DNA of 64,000 nt from Rotaria sp. Silwood1 (Eukaryota; Rotifera; Eurotatoria; Philodinida; Philodinidae). The notes beneath the pieces are model-generated. The model was not told the DNA's origin. It ran no database searches and saw nothing but the letters and a program-made list of their open reading frames with translations. Every line of letters starts with the position of its first letter. Position 1 is the stretch's first letter. The DNA lies in assembly GCA_905250075.1 (NCBI GenBank), contig CAJNOP010000654.1, positions 56,148-120,147 of the forward strand. Direction: 5' to 3'. Positions 49,795 to 61,142 of this stretch are shown here, piece by piece. The translations under genes and the position numbers were made by a program.

Positions 49795-50042
49795 TCCTTT
49801 TCTCCTTTTAATGTGTTCTTTCTCATTTACCGGTGTAGTGTGGAGAATGCTTATCGTCCTCTCGCATTATGTTTCTTCTATTCTGACGCACTTGCCATCG
49901 AAAACAACCAATGAATACACAGTAAAAGGCCTTATCAGCAACAATGTACTTTGGGTGAATAATTATGCATCCGTAGATACGTACATAAAACCGTTTAAAT
50001 AAGTTTGTTAGCGTAGCTCACTTGCACTAAAATGCGAAGCTA

Positions 50043-50164
50043 ACATATAGGGTGTGGATGTGGGTCTGGGCAGGGTGTGGGTGTGGGTGTGGGTGAAAGG
50101 AAGAAGTACATCCCCATCCACACCGTGCCCACACGCACCCTGATCGTTCCTAAACCACACCCTA
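50043..50164. repeat. Telomere-like inverted repeat with TAGGGTGTGG ends
   Basis: The G-rich arm begins TAGGGTGTGGATGTGGGTC and continues GGGTGTGGGTGTGGGTG; spacer GAAAGGAAGAAGTACATCC; the C-rich arm ends CCACACCCTA. The two ends are perfect 10 bp inverted complements, flanked or completed by TA. The repeat abuts the Penelope-like remnant to its right. Confidence 0.85.
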
Positions 50165-50742
50165 CAGTTGGACAAAGTTTCACTAACAAGGATATTATAC
50201 CTAAGAATCTGCAATCTGGAATTGTCTATCATTTTACATGTAATGATTGTCCTTCTCAATATATAGGACAAACCAGTAGACAAGCGATCAGACGCATAAT
50301 TGAACATGGTTATTCTGTACCAATATCTATTGATGAATCAATACCCTCAGTAACATCTCAAATAGATTCAACTGATACACCACCACTGAGAAGATCTAAT
50401 CGCTTAAAAGAAGAAAGATTATAGATCGGAACAATATCTGGTGGCCAGTTGAATCCAAATTCTCAATGTCGGGAGTGGGAGAGCGTTCATACGAATTCGT
50501 ATAAACGTTCCGATTTAAAATCGGCTCTAGCAAGACATGCAGTAGAATTTAATCATCAAATCAATTATACTGATTGAAAGATCCTGTTTAAAGATAGTGC
50601 GATCCACAGATTAAAAGTTAAGGAAACATTAGCTATTATGGCTTAAAAACCTGATCTTAATGCAACTACTCGTTCTACTCCATTAATTATTTTTCCGGAA
50701 GGTATAACAAATAAAAAGAAAGTCAATTTTAAATTAAAATAG
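50165..50742 (+). mobile_element. Penelope-like retroelement remnant: GIY-YIG endonuclease domain
   Basis: The frame includes GIVYHFTCNDC and YIGQTSRQ, the GIY-YIG nuclease signature with its preceding Cys motif, and further on ARHAVEFNHQINYTD and RLKVKETLAI, matching the C-terminal half of the Penelope endonuclease. No reverse transcriptase is present on either side. It is a broken 3'-terminal fragment with several breaks, so an old copy. It starts immediately after a telomere-like GTGTGG/CCACAC hairpin. Bdelloid Athena elements are reported at telomeres but lack this endonuclease, so this belongs to an EN-bearing Penelope-like lineage. Confidence 0.75.
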
Positions 50743-51300
50743 AATATCGTAGATTTTTCTAGACTATATGACTCATCAAATATTTAAGTACAAACATTTA
50801 GCGCATATATATACGTCGTTATTTCTTCTTTCCTTTGATTTAATCTATTTCTTCAACATAGTCTCTTGGAAATGATGATTAAACTCATTGAAAGCTCGAG
50901 TGGTTTTTAATGTTATTATTGTAATCGTTATATATTTTTGTTTTTTTAATAAAGACAAATGTTCTTAGCTGCTGTGAAATCAACTTTATATATTAATTAG
51001 CTTAATTTATAATTACTTCAATAGATTGGAATGATGTTATTTTGTTAAAAAAAAACTTTTTAAATATTTGTAATCATTTTACAATGAGATTGATTAATTA
51101 GAAGGATAAAAAGAAACATCCTAGATAATGAAAAAGAGATAGTTGAAGAATGATACAGATTAGAGTTTTCTGAGATATAATAAAATAAATAAAACATAGA
51201 AGAATTTCAGATATATTAGATCATTTATTATATAATAATTTCATCCATTGTCGTATTGGTTGCCATTCACATTTTTCTTATTTATTCCCATGTCGCCTCT
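50743..51300. other. No gene seen
   Basis: AT-rich spacer between the retroelement remnant and a double telomere-like hairpin. Confidence 0.45.
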
Positions 51301-51303
51301 TTT

Positions 51304-51515
51304 GGGTGTGAGTGGGATGTGGGGGTGTGGATGTGGGTGTTGTGTTCTCTTTATCGAGACCCATACCCACACCCATCCACACCGACCCACCCGCACCCAT
51401 ATCCCACACTCATACCCACACCCACACCCTATGGGCGTGGTCGTGAGTGTGGATATGGATGTGAGTAAAAAGAAATGGAATCACCCGCACCCACATCCTA
51501 CTCTCACTCTCATTT
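51304..51515. repeat. Two adjacent telomere-like inverted repeats
   Basis: First unit, 51304-51430: GGGTGTGAGTGGGATGTGGG, spacer TTCTCTTTATCGAGA, then a long ACCCACACCCATCC arm ending CACACCCTA. Second unit, 51432-51512: GGGCGTGGTCGTGAGTGTGG, spacer GAGTAAAAAGAAATGG, then CACCCGCACCCACATCC. The Val/Trp/Cys-rich and His/Pro-rich open frames here are artefacts. Confidence 0.8.
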
Positions 51516-51701
51516 TCTTCTCATAGTCTTAAAATAGTATTCATTATCCATCGTTCATTACAATTAAGTTCCTGATTTGTACGCCTTGATGAGGCGAACA
51601 ATGTCCAAAAATTGAGAAATAAGTCTCAAAATCTAAATCACGCGTTACCTATAGCATTCTTCATATTCAACCCAATATCGACGAAAAGCTGTGCAACCAT
51701 A

Positions 51702-51838
51702 ATGGGTACATGTAACAGTGTTGAGGATACTGCATTATTTTGGTTTGGAAATGCAGAAGTTGTCGGAATCCAGAAGAAAATTATTTTCCAGCCATTAGTC
51801 AGTCTTGATACGATGAAAATTTGTCCATTTCGAAAGGT
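51702..51838 (+). pseudogene. Possible flotillin-like N-terminal exon fragment
   Basis: The frame MGTCNSVEDTALFWFGNAEV continues to VSLDTMKICPFRK and then a GTGATAG donor-like site. Flotillins start MG.C..V...EALVVSGG and have ISLEIMTLQP at about this spacing, so the resemblance is at both ends, but short. No continuation exon was found and a MITE follows at 51990. Treated as a tentative fragment. Confidence 0.25.
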
Positions 51839-51989
51839 GATAGATTTAAATAAAGCACGAAAATAATCATGTGCATATAAATATTATTTGTATACCTCTC
51901 TCTAAGGTATAAGACGATGTTGATGATGGATGACAGAAAAGTCAATATTATTTTTTCATTTGAAACAACGTCAAAAGATTCGAAATCTA

Positions 51990-52691
51990 TTGTCGGCGCC
52001 AGAATTAAATAGGGGTGGGTGTAAAACGAATATCTCGAGAATGGCAGTAGCTAGCGACCTGTGGCTTTCACCAACTGAAAGAGTAGAAGTTGGGACGTCT
52101 TTTTCTCCGATAATGTATAAGATAAAATCCTTTTAAAAGTAATCATCTTTGAAAAACATGCAAAAGAATGCATGAAAGTGACCTTTTATCTAGATGAAAT
52201 TTTGATTTTGCCCTTTGATTTAGACAGAGGGACTTGAGATCTATAGTTTAAGATACAATGCAAATGGTTCTCCTATTGCATTCTAACATTGAGCAAATGG
52301 AATCATGTATTTACATGCAAGAAATAATAGGGAATTTTACTGATTTTTTACTAAGTTTTCACACTTTTTCTGATAATAGCGTGGATTTTCGATAAAAATA
52401 TAATGAAAAGTAAAAAAGCGCATTGTATCTTAAACTATAGATCGCAAGTCCCTCAGTCTAAATCAAAGGGCAAAATCAAAATTTCATCTAGATAAAAGGT
52501 CACTTTCATGCATTCTTTTGCATGTTTTTCGAAGATAATTATTTTTAAAAGGATTTTGTCTTATATATTATCGGAGAAAAAGACGTCCCAACTTCTACTC
52601 TTTCAGTTGGTGAAAGCCGCAGGTCGCTAGCTACTGCCGTTCTCGAGATATTCGTTCTACACCCACCCCTATTTAATTCTGGCGCCGACAA
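51990..52691. mobile_element. 702 bp MITE with ~270 bp terminal inverted repeats
   Basis: The left arm (51990-52262) starts TTGTCGGCGCCAGAATTAAA; the right arm (about 52421-52691) is its near-identical inverted copy, ending AATTCTGGCGCCGACAA. TA flanks both ends (51988-51989 and 52692-52693). About 158 bp of unique AT-rich sequence separates the arms. High arm identity suggests recent amplification or arm homogenisation. No coding capacity. Confidence 0.9.
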
Positions 52692-53004
52692 TAATTACGT
52701 TTTCTTTTTTTCTTCTTACGGCAACAATTAATTGAATAGTTCATGAGTGCTGTGTATAAGAAGAGAGACTGTATAATACAGGTTTCGTTCGAATAAATAT
52801 AAAAGAAAAATATAAACAACAAAATTGAAACTTATACGTCTTTCATTATCAAACAACAGAATTGAAATTCAAGAGGCAATCCTTTTGCTTATAAGAATAG
52901 TATTTCTGCGCATTATTTTGCCAGTCTCTTTCTATCTTCGATTCATTTCATTTGAATAATTTTTAGTTAGAACTCGGCAACCCAATAGGCTTTTCGAATT
53001 AGAA

Positions 53005-56000
53005 ATGATAGTAGGACGTAGCGAATGGTCGACAGAAGAAGCTTCAGGTTTCAACAAAGTTGAATATATTCAGAAAGACCTCAATGCAATCAAGAACGTG
53101 TCTGAAAGTAAGGAATCCTCCATCTCTCTCAGTGCTTCATAGATTTAATGAATTTCAGTCCGTGTTCCTCAGATAATACCAACTATTCTGTTCAGTGCGA
53201 TTATTGGAGGTTTGGTCGCTAGTGTTGCTTTGGCGGCAGTACTTACTGTCTACATCAATGATCAATCGAAGCAAGGTATTTGTGTGATCTGAAAATGAAA
53301 ACAGTTAAACTCTTCGCGAGGTAGGGTGGGTGGGTGTGGGTGAGTGTGAGGTGTGGGTGTGAGTGAGTGTGGGTGTGGAGATGGGAATGTGGGCGAAGAG
53401 AACACTCATTACAACACCTACTCTTCTTCACACCCCCACTCCCACTCCCACCCACACCCACACCCACACTCACACCCACACCCTCTAAAAGAAATGGTAG
53501 TATCATCAGAAGCCGAAGAAACCGCCAAATCTCATGGTACCTCTCCTTTCGCCCCAAAAATCTTGGCATTTTACCGCGACGAGATAGAACGAGGCGGTGT
53601 AACACCGCGATTCAGTAATCTCTGATATTTCATATCAAGAAACAATCTTTTTCGACGACTCTATTAACTACATCAACAAGAGGATACATCCTATTCCACG
53701 ATGTTGAACATTGTGGAACTAGTTCCGCCCACGGAATCAATTTCGTCCAATTCCGAAAACTCGATTATCATTTAACATAAGCATCCTCATCGATATCGAT
53801 CGAGTTTCGTCAATTTTCGGAATTCCAGGAATTAACTTGAGACCACATTACTCAAAATTCCCAGAAATTCTGTCCAATTTCGGAACTGAAAGCGATTCTC
53901 GGAATTCCGAAGTCGGATGGAATGCCAGAAACTCCTAGGAATTCCGTTCAATTCCGAAATAAGGAAGCAGTTTCTGGAATTTCCTGGAAATTGACGGAAC
54001 TCGATTAATATCGATTAGGTGGCTTGTGTTGAATGATGACCAAGTTGCCGGAATTGAGTAGAACTGATACCGCAATGTTCAATATAGTGAAATAGGGTAA
54101 CTGCTCACAAAAAAGTACTAGTTTATAGCAGTCAGTAATTTTTCAATTTCGAAAAAGAATAATTTTTTTCTTTCGTCTTCTACCAAATAGTAAACGCTAA
54201 TACTCTCAGTCCAATTCTTGTTGTGAATCTCATTATCGACAGTATCGGTATTAAACATGTCCGACAAATACTTATCGCTTTCTATCGGCAAATTTTTCTT
54301 GATGATAATCTTCTTATTAGAAACGTGAGAAAAATTCATATAGAAATGTCTTGACCTGTAAAGATAATTCGATGAAAAGTAAATTTAATTTTTATCCAAT
54401 GAATTCGAAACTCTTTTGTAGACACGGGAACAACAATATTGACAAGTAAATAACTAAGATATTATGAAGAATATTAAAAATTGCATTGAATACTAATTTT
54501 TAGCTACAACGACATCAACAACAACGGTAACAAGCACCACTAGTACAAGTACATCTTCAACATCAAGTATGTTATCAATTGAAAAATTCTATTGAAAATG
54601 AAACTTATCTGAATAGGTACCACTTCTACAACAAGTAATTGTATTCAGTGTAGATGTAGTTCTTGCTCATTAATCTATCTCCAGGTACAAGCACAACTAC
54701 GACTACAACAACAACTTCAACGACAACCACTACAGAAACTACGACAACTTCAACGACAACAAGCACCACGATCAGCACAACAACAACAACTAGCACAAGT
54801 AAACAATAGTAGAACATAGTTCATCGAAAACGTACAGTTGCACAAATGAAATGTTGATTGTCCTTACAGAGAGATAGAAAAAGACGATACTCTGAGATCA
54901 AATGATTATGTTGACTATCACTAAAAAGGAGTTGAGTCCGTCTGTGAACAATAGAGAAAAATCCCAATGATAATTTCAGAAAACCGTGTGTCGTTGTAGT
55001 GAACTAAATTAAGAAACATAAAACGATTTCGATCAGATTTTTGAAATGTATTGATGATTTAATCAGTTATTTCCTATTTAATCGTATATGAATAGCTACA
55101 ACATCTGCTGCACCTCTCTCATATATCTTCTGGTCATTTGATTCCAATGTCAATGATATGTATAATGTATACAATGGCGTTGGCATAAATGGTGCGACTT
55201 ATATTTCACCTGGCTACACTGGTTATGGGTCGGCATTGTCTCTCAGTGGAGCAAATTCCCAATACGTTCTCGTGTCAAATTACAAAGACATGACATACAC
55301 AAGTTTCACTTGAGAAATGTGGTCTTATCCAATCAACTTAGGTGAGTTACTAATCCTGTCGAACTTTCTCTGATAGGAATAGATCTATATGAACAATTCT
55401 ATGATAAAAACTGGTCGAGTCAAGATTAACACATTACTTCAGTCTGATCTCTATAAGTCTTCAATGAGTGTCTGCGAATGTTGCCTATAACATATTGAAC
55501 ATTGTCCTAGGGCTTAAAATATGATATGTAACACTTGAAGAAAACGCAGAACTACAGACTCATGACTCTGAAAGTTTAATGACGTCTAAGAGATTTGACG
55601 ATGTCTCTTGCAGTACTTTGCCGTGTTAGAAAGTCTTTTGAAATTTCATGAGCTGCTTCACAGATTTATATAATGTTTCGAAATCCTTGAGATCTTTTCG
55701 AGTCTCGTGAAGTGTCAAAATCCGTACTTTTACTTTATACCAAAAGCTTTTGAACAGCTAAAGGTACGCTCTTCAAATAGACCTTGAAAAGTTTTTGCAC
55801 GAAAATATGAAAACAGATAATTTTACCTTCCCAATTATCCACATCGTCTCACAACACTAATCTATGCAGTTATCATAAACTATGCATTGACATGCTTTAC
55901 AATTAAGTATGTCTCATACACGCCACTACATGCGTAGATGGGGCTTATTCAATGAAAGAGATTCTCTAATGCAACAAATTGAATAGATCTAGTTTTCATC

Positions 56001-58253
56001 CAATGTAATTTCGAGATATAGCTTGTTACTAGAAAACATTGCTCGATCAGAATTCACGAAGAACTTAAATTTTCGAAATGTACTATTAAAGCAATATTGT
56101 TCAATATAAAGATGAGATCTAAGTTAATCTTCTGCTTGCAAAATTTAGATTCACGAATATTGACGTCTTATCTCTAATAAAACATGAGTAGAACATGTCT
56201 TCTTTGAGATCTGAGTACAGAACAGAATAGTAATAAGTTCAATTACTGAAGTTTTTAGTAATTATTATGATAAATGTAGAGATTTACTGATTTTTTAGTC
56301 ATAATTATTTTGAATACACATACTTATTCAATCGGTTCTACACAGGATCTATTTACATATCATGCGCTCGAAAGTTGATGTTATGAGGAAATTCTGAATC
56401 TTCCAATTATTTTTCTCAGATGTAAAATCATCTGTTAACATTGAAGCAACCCTTGAATGAGATAGACTAAATGTATGTTTATATATTGATTAGTTAGTAC
56501 ATTTTATCTTTCTAGATAATTACGACAATTTGATGTTTGGCATGTGTCAAACAACTAGCATTAATTTGTGCATGTACTTAATGATTCGACAAAACCGAAC
56601 TTATTTTGCATTTTATGGTAATGATTGTTGGGGCTCAACAATTGTATTGACCAATTGTTGGTACCACTTCGCATTTGTCTACGATTATGCAGCTCTGACA
56701 CAATACATTTATTTGAATGGTATTCTCGAATGTACACATAGTTCATCAAGTCCATTTCAGGCAACAAGTGGAGCGATCACTATTGGAGCGATTAATAATA
56801 CAGGTACGACACCAGCCTCATTTTGGACGGGCTACATCGATCAGATGGCATATGTATCGAGAGCGAAGACTGCGACAGAAGTTTTAATGGATGCAACTCT
56901 CGTGGCTTATTATTCATTTGATGATGGTTTATACTGTGATTCAGGACCAAACAAGATCAATGGAGTACGTCGAAAAAAACATAGAAACCTATCTGATTCA
57001 TTTCCTAGATCAAAGCATAGATCTAAATCACAAAATAGGTTTATTTTCATTTCGTACCAAATAGACAGTAAAAGATATGATTGAAACTGAGAAACCGCAC
57101 TGATAGAAAATTGATTCACCACAAATAATAACTGAACACTGATTTTGAATGTAATATAAAACTGATATGGACTTCCTATATTGATAGAGCATTTGTTAAT
57201 CTGAATATGTGATACTGATTTGCTATCTTCTTAGACCGGCGTTGGTTTAAGCTCAACAACAGGTCGTATCAATCAATCCATTTTGTTCAATGTTTCTGGT
57301 GCTTATTTTCAAGCAGGTGGATTTACTCTATTAGGTGTGGTTGGTCAAGCCTATTCTATATCACTTTGGGTAAACAAAGCATTGTCAACTAGTGGAGGTG
57401 GAACCTTATTGCATGTATCAGCAAAGTAAAGAAAAGTTTACATTCACATGTGCTCTTCGACAATGAGTAATTCCATCCAAATCATATCTGACCTAGTTCA
57501 TGTGCACTGATAGACGCTTCTGCCGAGAAAAATTATTTATTCTGAAAGAGATTTTCTAATGAAAAAAGCTGATATCAGATTTAGTCGCAAACCAATAGGT
57601 AATTTACTAAATTAGTCAATGCATCAAACGAATACTCGTTTGATCCATGCTATGTGATCAAAGTACATTTGTATCGGCTGTCTGTCGATGATGTAACACC
57701 AATGTCAAACTAGGAATAAATTGTTTCTCCATTTTTTTTCTCATAACAGTTGTAAAAGAGAATGCATCATTCGACAAATTTCTACCTCATATATATAGAG
57801 AGAGAGTCACATTTGTTTTCTTTCAGCTGAAGATTAAACTTAAATAAACATGAGCAAGATTTATTTAGCTCGAATGGAACATCATGGTGTATACCCATGT
57901 TAGGTCTGACTTCATCAAACGAAATTGTCGCTCAAAGTTGGAATTCTTTTATGATGACTGTCCAAGGTCCTGTTCTTCAGTTGGGCGTGTGGACTCATAT
58001 TGTTACATCGTACAGTATCAATAATAGCGTTCGTCTTTGGATCAATGGGACTCTGATTGGCTCATCGACTACATTTACTTATGCTGCATCGAGTTCGCCT
58101 GATTGGATTACAGTAGGAACAACATTTCCAGCCGCAATGTCATGCGCATCGGGCAGTATCTCAACAGGACAATTCTATGGAATGATAGATGAATTGAGAG
58201 TTTACTCACGAGAACTCACCTCAAGTGATGTTTATGCACTTGCCAATCCTTAA
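53005..58253 (+). CDS. Type II membrane protein, Thr-rich stalk, two LamG-like domains; in-frame TGA
   Basis: Inferred exons are 53005-53107, 53159-53275, 54504-54566, 54617-54634 (18 nt micro-exon), 54685-54798, 55096-55341, 56516-56964, 57235-57425 and 57869-58253. Phases agree throughout (562 codons). The start is provisional: frame stays open to a TTTTAG acceptor at 52966, so an upstream exon is possible. Exon 2 encodes one membrane helix (IIPTILFSAIIGGLVASVALAAVL). Exons 3-5 encode an almost pure Thr/Ser stalk. Exons 6-7 and 8-9 each encode a laminin-G/concanavalin-like domain: YIFWSFDSN, YGSALSLSG, WYHFAFVYD, GYIDQMAYVSR in the first; SISLWVN, WTHIVTSYS, GMIDELRVYSREL in the second. A likely role is extracellular binding. 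TGA at 55311-55313 replaces the expected Trp of FTWEMW in exon 6, so the gene may be dead, allelic or misassembled. AATAAA is at 58400-58405. Confidence 0.7.
53318..53490. repeat. Telomere-like inverted repeat inside LamG-gene intron 2
   Basis: GTAGGGTGGGTGGGTGTGGG and further GTGTGG/GTGAGT hexamers form the left arm (53320-53390); GAAGAGAACACTCATTACAA followed by CACCTACTCTTCTTCA is the spacer; CCCACACCCACACCCACACT up to CCACACCCTCTA is the right arm. It adds about 170 bp to the intron between the membrane-helix and stalk exons. Confidence 0.85.
53690..54096. mobile_element. ~405 bp GGAATTCC-rich MITE in LamG-gene intron 2
   Basis: The left end, CCTATTCCACGATGTTGAAC then ATTGTGGAACTAG, and the complement of the right end, CCTATTTCACTATATTGAAC then ATTGCGGTATCAG, form ~33 bp imperfect inverted repeats. 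The interior is dense in AATTCCG / CGGAATT palindromic words. No coding capacity; target duplication not resolved. Confidence 0.7.
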
Positions 58254-60204
58254 CAATTACTTTATTGCTGCGCAGACGAACCATCCAATTTAATAGTCTA
58301 TTGACTATACCAAAAACTTTTACTTGACGATTGTATAGAATTTCAGAAGAAACAATCAAGAACATCTTGTATCTTCGGTAGAAAACGAAGATACATAATA
58401 ATAAAACATGTGATTTTTTTCAAATAGTATTCTTGAAATTTGTGTGAATCTTCAAGTCGTCTTTTCTGAGTGTCACCTAATAAATCTCGCCAACTAAGAA
58501 TTCAAGATCAGTTACTGAATTGAAAAGTGTACGTAAGAAAGTTTTTTGATGAGAAAAGTGGAATGAAATTTATAGAAAATCGAAATCGAGCGCTGTTATG
58601 CACCCTAATTTCGAACCGATAAACTGACAATGAGTTGTCAAGTGCTCATTATTGTTGCAAATATACTTTATTGTTCTTGATTTAAGGTAAAGAGACACAA
58701 TTTCTACCAAACATACTGTTTGTCAAGGAGAAACATTCGTCTCGAACCATTCTAGGTCGATATGAAATAGTCCAAATGTGTCCAACTTGAATATAGATAT
58801 TTGAATGCATTAAGTTAACCATTGAACCGAGTTATGGATCATTTATGAAAGCATCTTTAAGAGGCCATCACGCAAATATCTTGGTCACTATCCATAGCTC
58901 CAAATCGACATTTTCGCGAAGACTCAGATTGAATATTGTCGATGAAATCGAGAAGTCCGTTTTACACATACAAAGAAAAGAATGAAGAGCAAGAAGTTGG
59001 AGTTAAACTATTGTGATAAATGAAATAAACCATGCCAATTTAGTGCTTTCATCCATTAGAAGTTTGGTGGCATGATAATGACAGAATCCGCGTCTCGTTA
59101 TGACAAAATCGGCAACAAGGTCATTAGAAATGTTCACTGAAATAGAAAAAGAACATAGAAAAAGACCGAGGTCAATTGAGACAACGAATGATTTAAGACA
59201 TAAAAGATTCAATCATACTGCGCTAGACAGAAGATATAGCAAAGATGAGATCTACTCGTGAAACTCAACATATATATGTGAGCAACGTACATTTTATACA
59301 AATTTCTTTATACAATTATTTCTTTTTTGCCGAGATTACTATTCCATTCAAATCAGTGCTGACAGTTAAAAATTCGAAATGAATATACACCAGAAGCACA
59401 ACATGTGAAACTTAAATTCAAGTGTTCAACTAATGAATGTGCTACATAATGTTTATACGTACATCTACATATAACCAAATTGAACTAGATATCTGCAAGA
59501 CACTTTAATAATTTAATGCAACTTTCAAGTATTACTCTATTGCCAGACACCATTGTCTTTACACATTGTCATTTTTTAATCGAGTTTCATCTGATGAGAG
59601 AATGTCTTTTATGGATTGTATTCAATAAACGAAAGTTATTCTATATTTGGCGTGAGAGTATTTCAACACGACTATTTTCTTTTTCCCACTGTCAATCTAT
59701 TATCAAAATCCTAGTTCAAAGGTGCATTTTCCTAGTTCAAGGATATTTATTCTATATAAGTCTCGTAGCAATCTCTGTGAAGGTCTAGTTGGATTTTGAG
59801 AGACATAATTTTTTTTGTGTACTGTACATCTATGACCATAATCTTACTTAATAAGAGAATTTTTTCAGTTTACGATGAGTTTGACCGATATCGTAAATTC
59901 TTATCAATAGCATAAGTCTATGAGAATAATTGTTATCGATTCAATAACATATCTATGTTTCCGTAGAAAATTATCTAAATCGTTTATGCTTGAATAAACA
60001 TTTTTTGCGGAATGACTTAATTTGATATGTAAAACAATTTTTCGCGATGACGTGTTTCAATTCAAAGAATAATGATCATAGCCAAACGATAGAACTTTAG
60101 GCCAACTACAAGACGCTATTCAGTTTTATTTCAAGAGGCAGGATTCCAATGGATAAACTGTCAATCATTTTTTTAAATAGTGAACATTGTCAACGATTTG
60201 TTAA
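58254..60204. other. No confident gene
   Basis: AT-rich DNA. A minus-strand frame at 59003-59212 has a hydrophobic start (LGLFLCSFSISVNI) like a signal peptide but no other support. Nothing else recognisable. Confidence 0.4.
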
Positions 60205-60483
60205 CTACATAGTTTTTTGTTTATTTAAAATATCAGATGAATAAATATCTCTAGCATAACTAGAGAACGCTAAGAGTAAACTAACTCTGTTTTGTGAATA
60301 GTTCGTTGCTCCAGTCAATGATATATATATGGCTGTCAGACTCGCCACTTCATTCCCAAACATTCCGACAGTATCGTCAATCACCTGTTGCTTGGTCGTG
60401 CCAGCCATGCAAAAATCAAAGAGAGCATTGCAAGTATCATCGCTAGTATCATGCCACTCGTGAGCTCGGCTTTGACATGACAT
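60205..60483 (-). CDS. Short ORF, hypothetical (92 residues)
   Basis: Open frame MSCQSRAHEWHDTSDDTCNA...DILNKQKTM. Three cysteines and two acidic HEWHDTSDD-like stretches are visible, but no signal peptide or known domain. It could be the last exon of a gene with upstream exons beyond 60484, where a telomere-like hairpin begins about 75 bp away. Called only because its composition is not low-complexity. Confidence 0.25.
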   Translation of the reverse strand: MSCQSRAHEWHDTSDDTCNALFDFCMAGTTKQQVIDDTVGMFGNEVASLTAIYISLTGATNYSQNRVSLLLAFSSYARDIYSSDILNKQKTM

Positions 60484-60558
60484 AGAAAATCTACTTAGCT
60501 TTTGATCTCGTCACTATGAACGCTTGTACACGAGAATAGCTTTGCATATAGATGCCAT

Positions 60559-60636
60559 CGTGGGTGTGGGTGTGGAATGTGGGTACTTAAATCATGAAAA
60601 AAGAATACCCACACCCACACTCATACACCCACCCAT
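60559..60636. repeat. Telomere-like G-rich/C-rich inverted repeat
   Basis: GTGGGTGTGGGTGTGGAATGTGGGT, spacer ACTTAAATCATGAAAAAAGAAT, then ACCCACACCCACACTCATACACCCACCCA. A compact example of the family. Confidence 0.85.
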
Positions 60637-61142
60637 TTAGAATCAATAAATTTCTACAACAAAAATAATTACAATCTCTTTTTTTGTTGCATACTATTGG
60701 TTGTTATTTCTCAATCCTTAAAAATAAATAATAATAACTTCCATATATTCTTTTTGCATAGAAAAACAAACGCCGGTAATGCTTTAGTCTTAGAATACGA
60801 CAAGAGATGAAATTTAAAATAAAAATATATACAAAAAAAAAAATACACAAGTACTAGATAGTAGAATGCATATTCTTTGTTATTGACGTCAATAATGCAG
60901 AACTAGTTGCTCTTGTTTTTATTAGATCAATATCCTGTTTAAGCAAAAATTCAAGAATAATAACAAGCTTCTCGAAAAAAAAACAAAACACTTTTAAAAA
61001 TACAAACTGTTATTTTGCTTTTACATGATATTGAAAAACAGCTGCTTTTCATATCAATGTTATTTTATGATTTCATGTAGATACAAAACCTATCGATGGT
61101 AACTAGCTAACTGTGATTTAGTAAAAGAAAAAACATTTTTTG
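60637..61142. other. 3' flank of the IAP gene, no gene seen
   Basis: AT-rich with long A runs (near 60833). Probably contains the 3' UTR of the minus-strand IAP gene. Confidence 0.5.

Noticed and set aside
54626-54817. Val-rich minus-strand frame
   Set aside because: Shadow of the Thr/Ser stalk exons of the LamG gene (ACA/ACG repeats read on the opposite strand).
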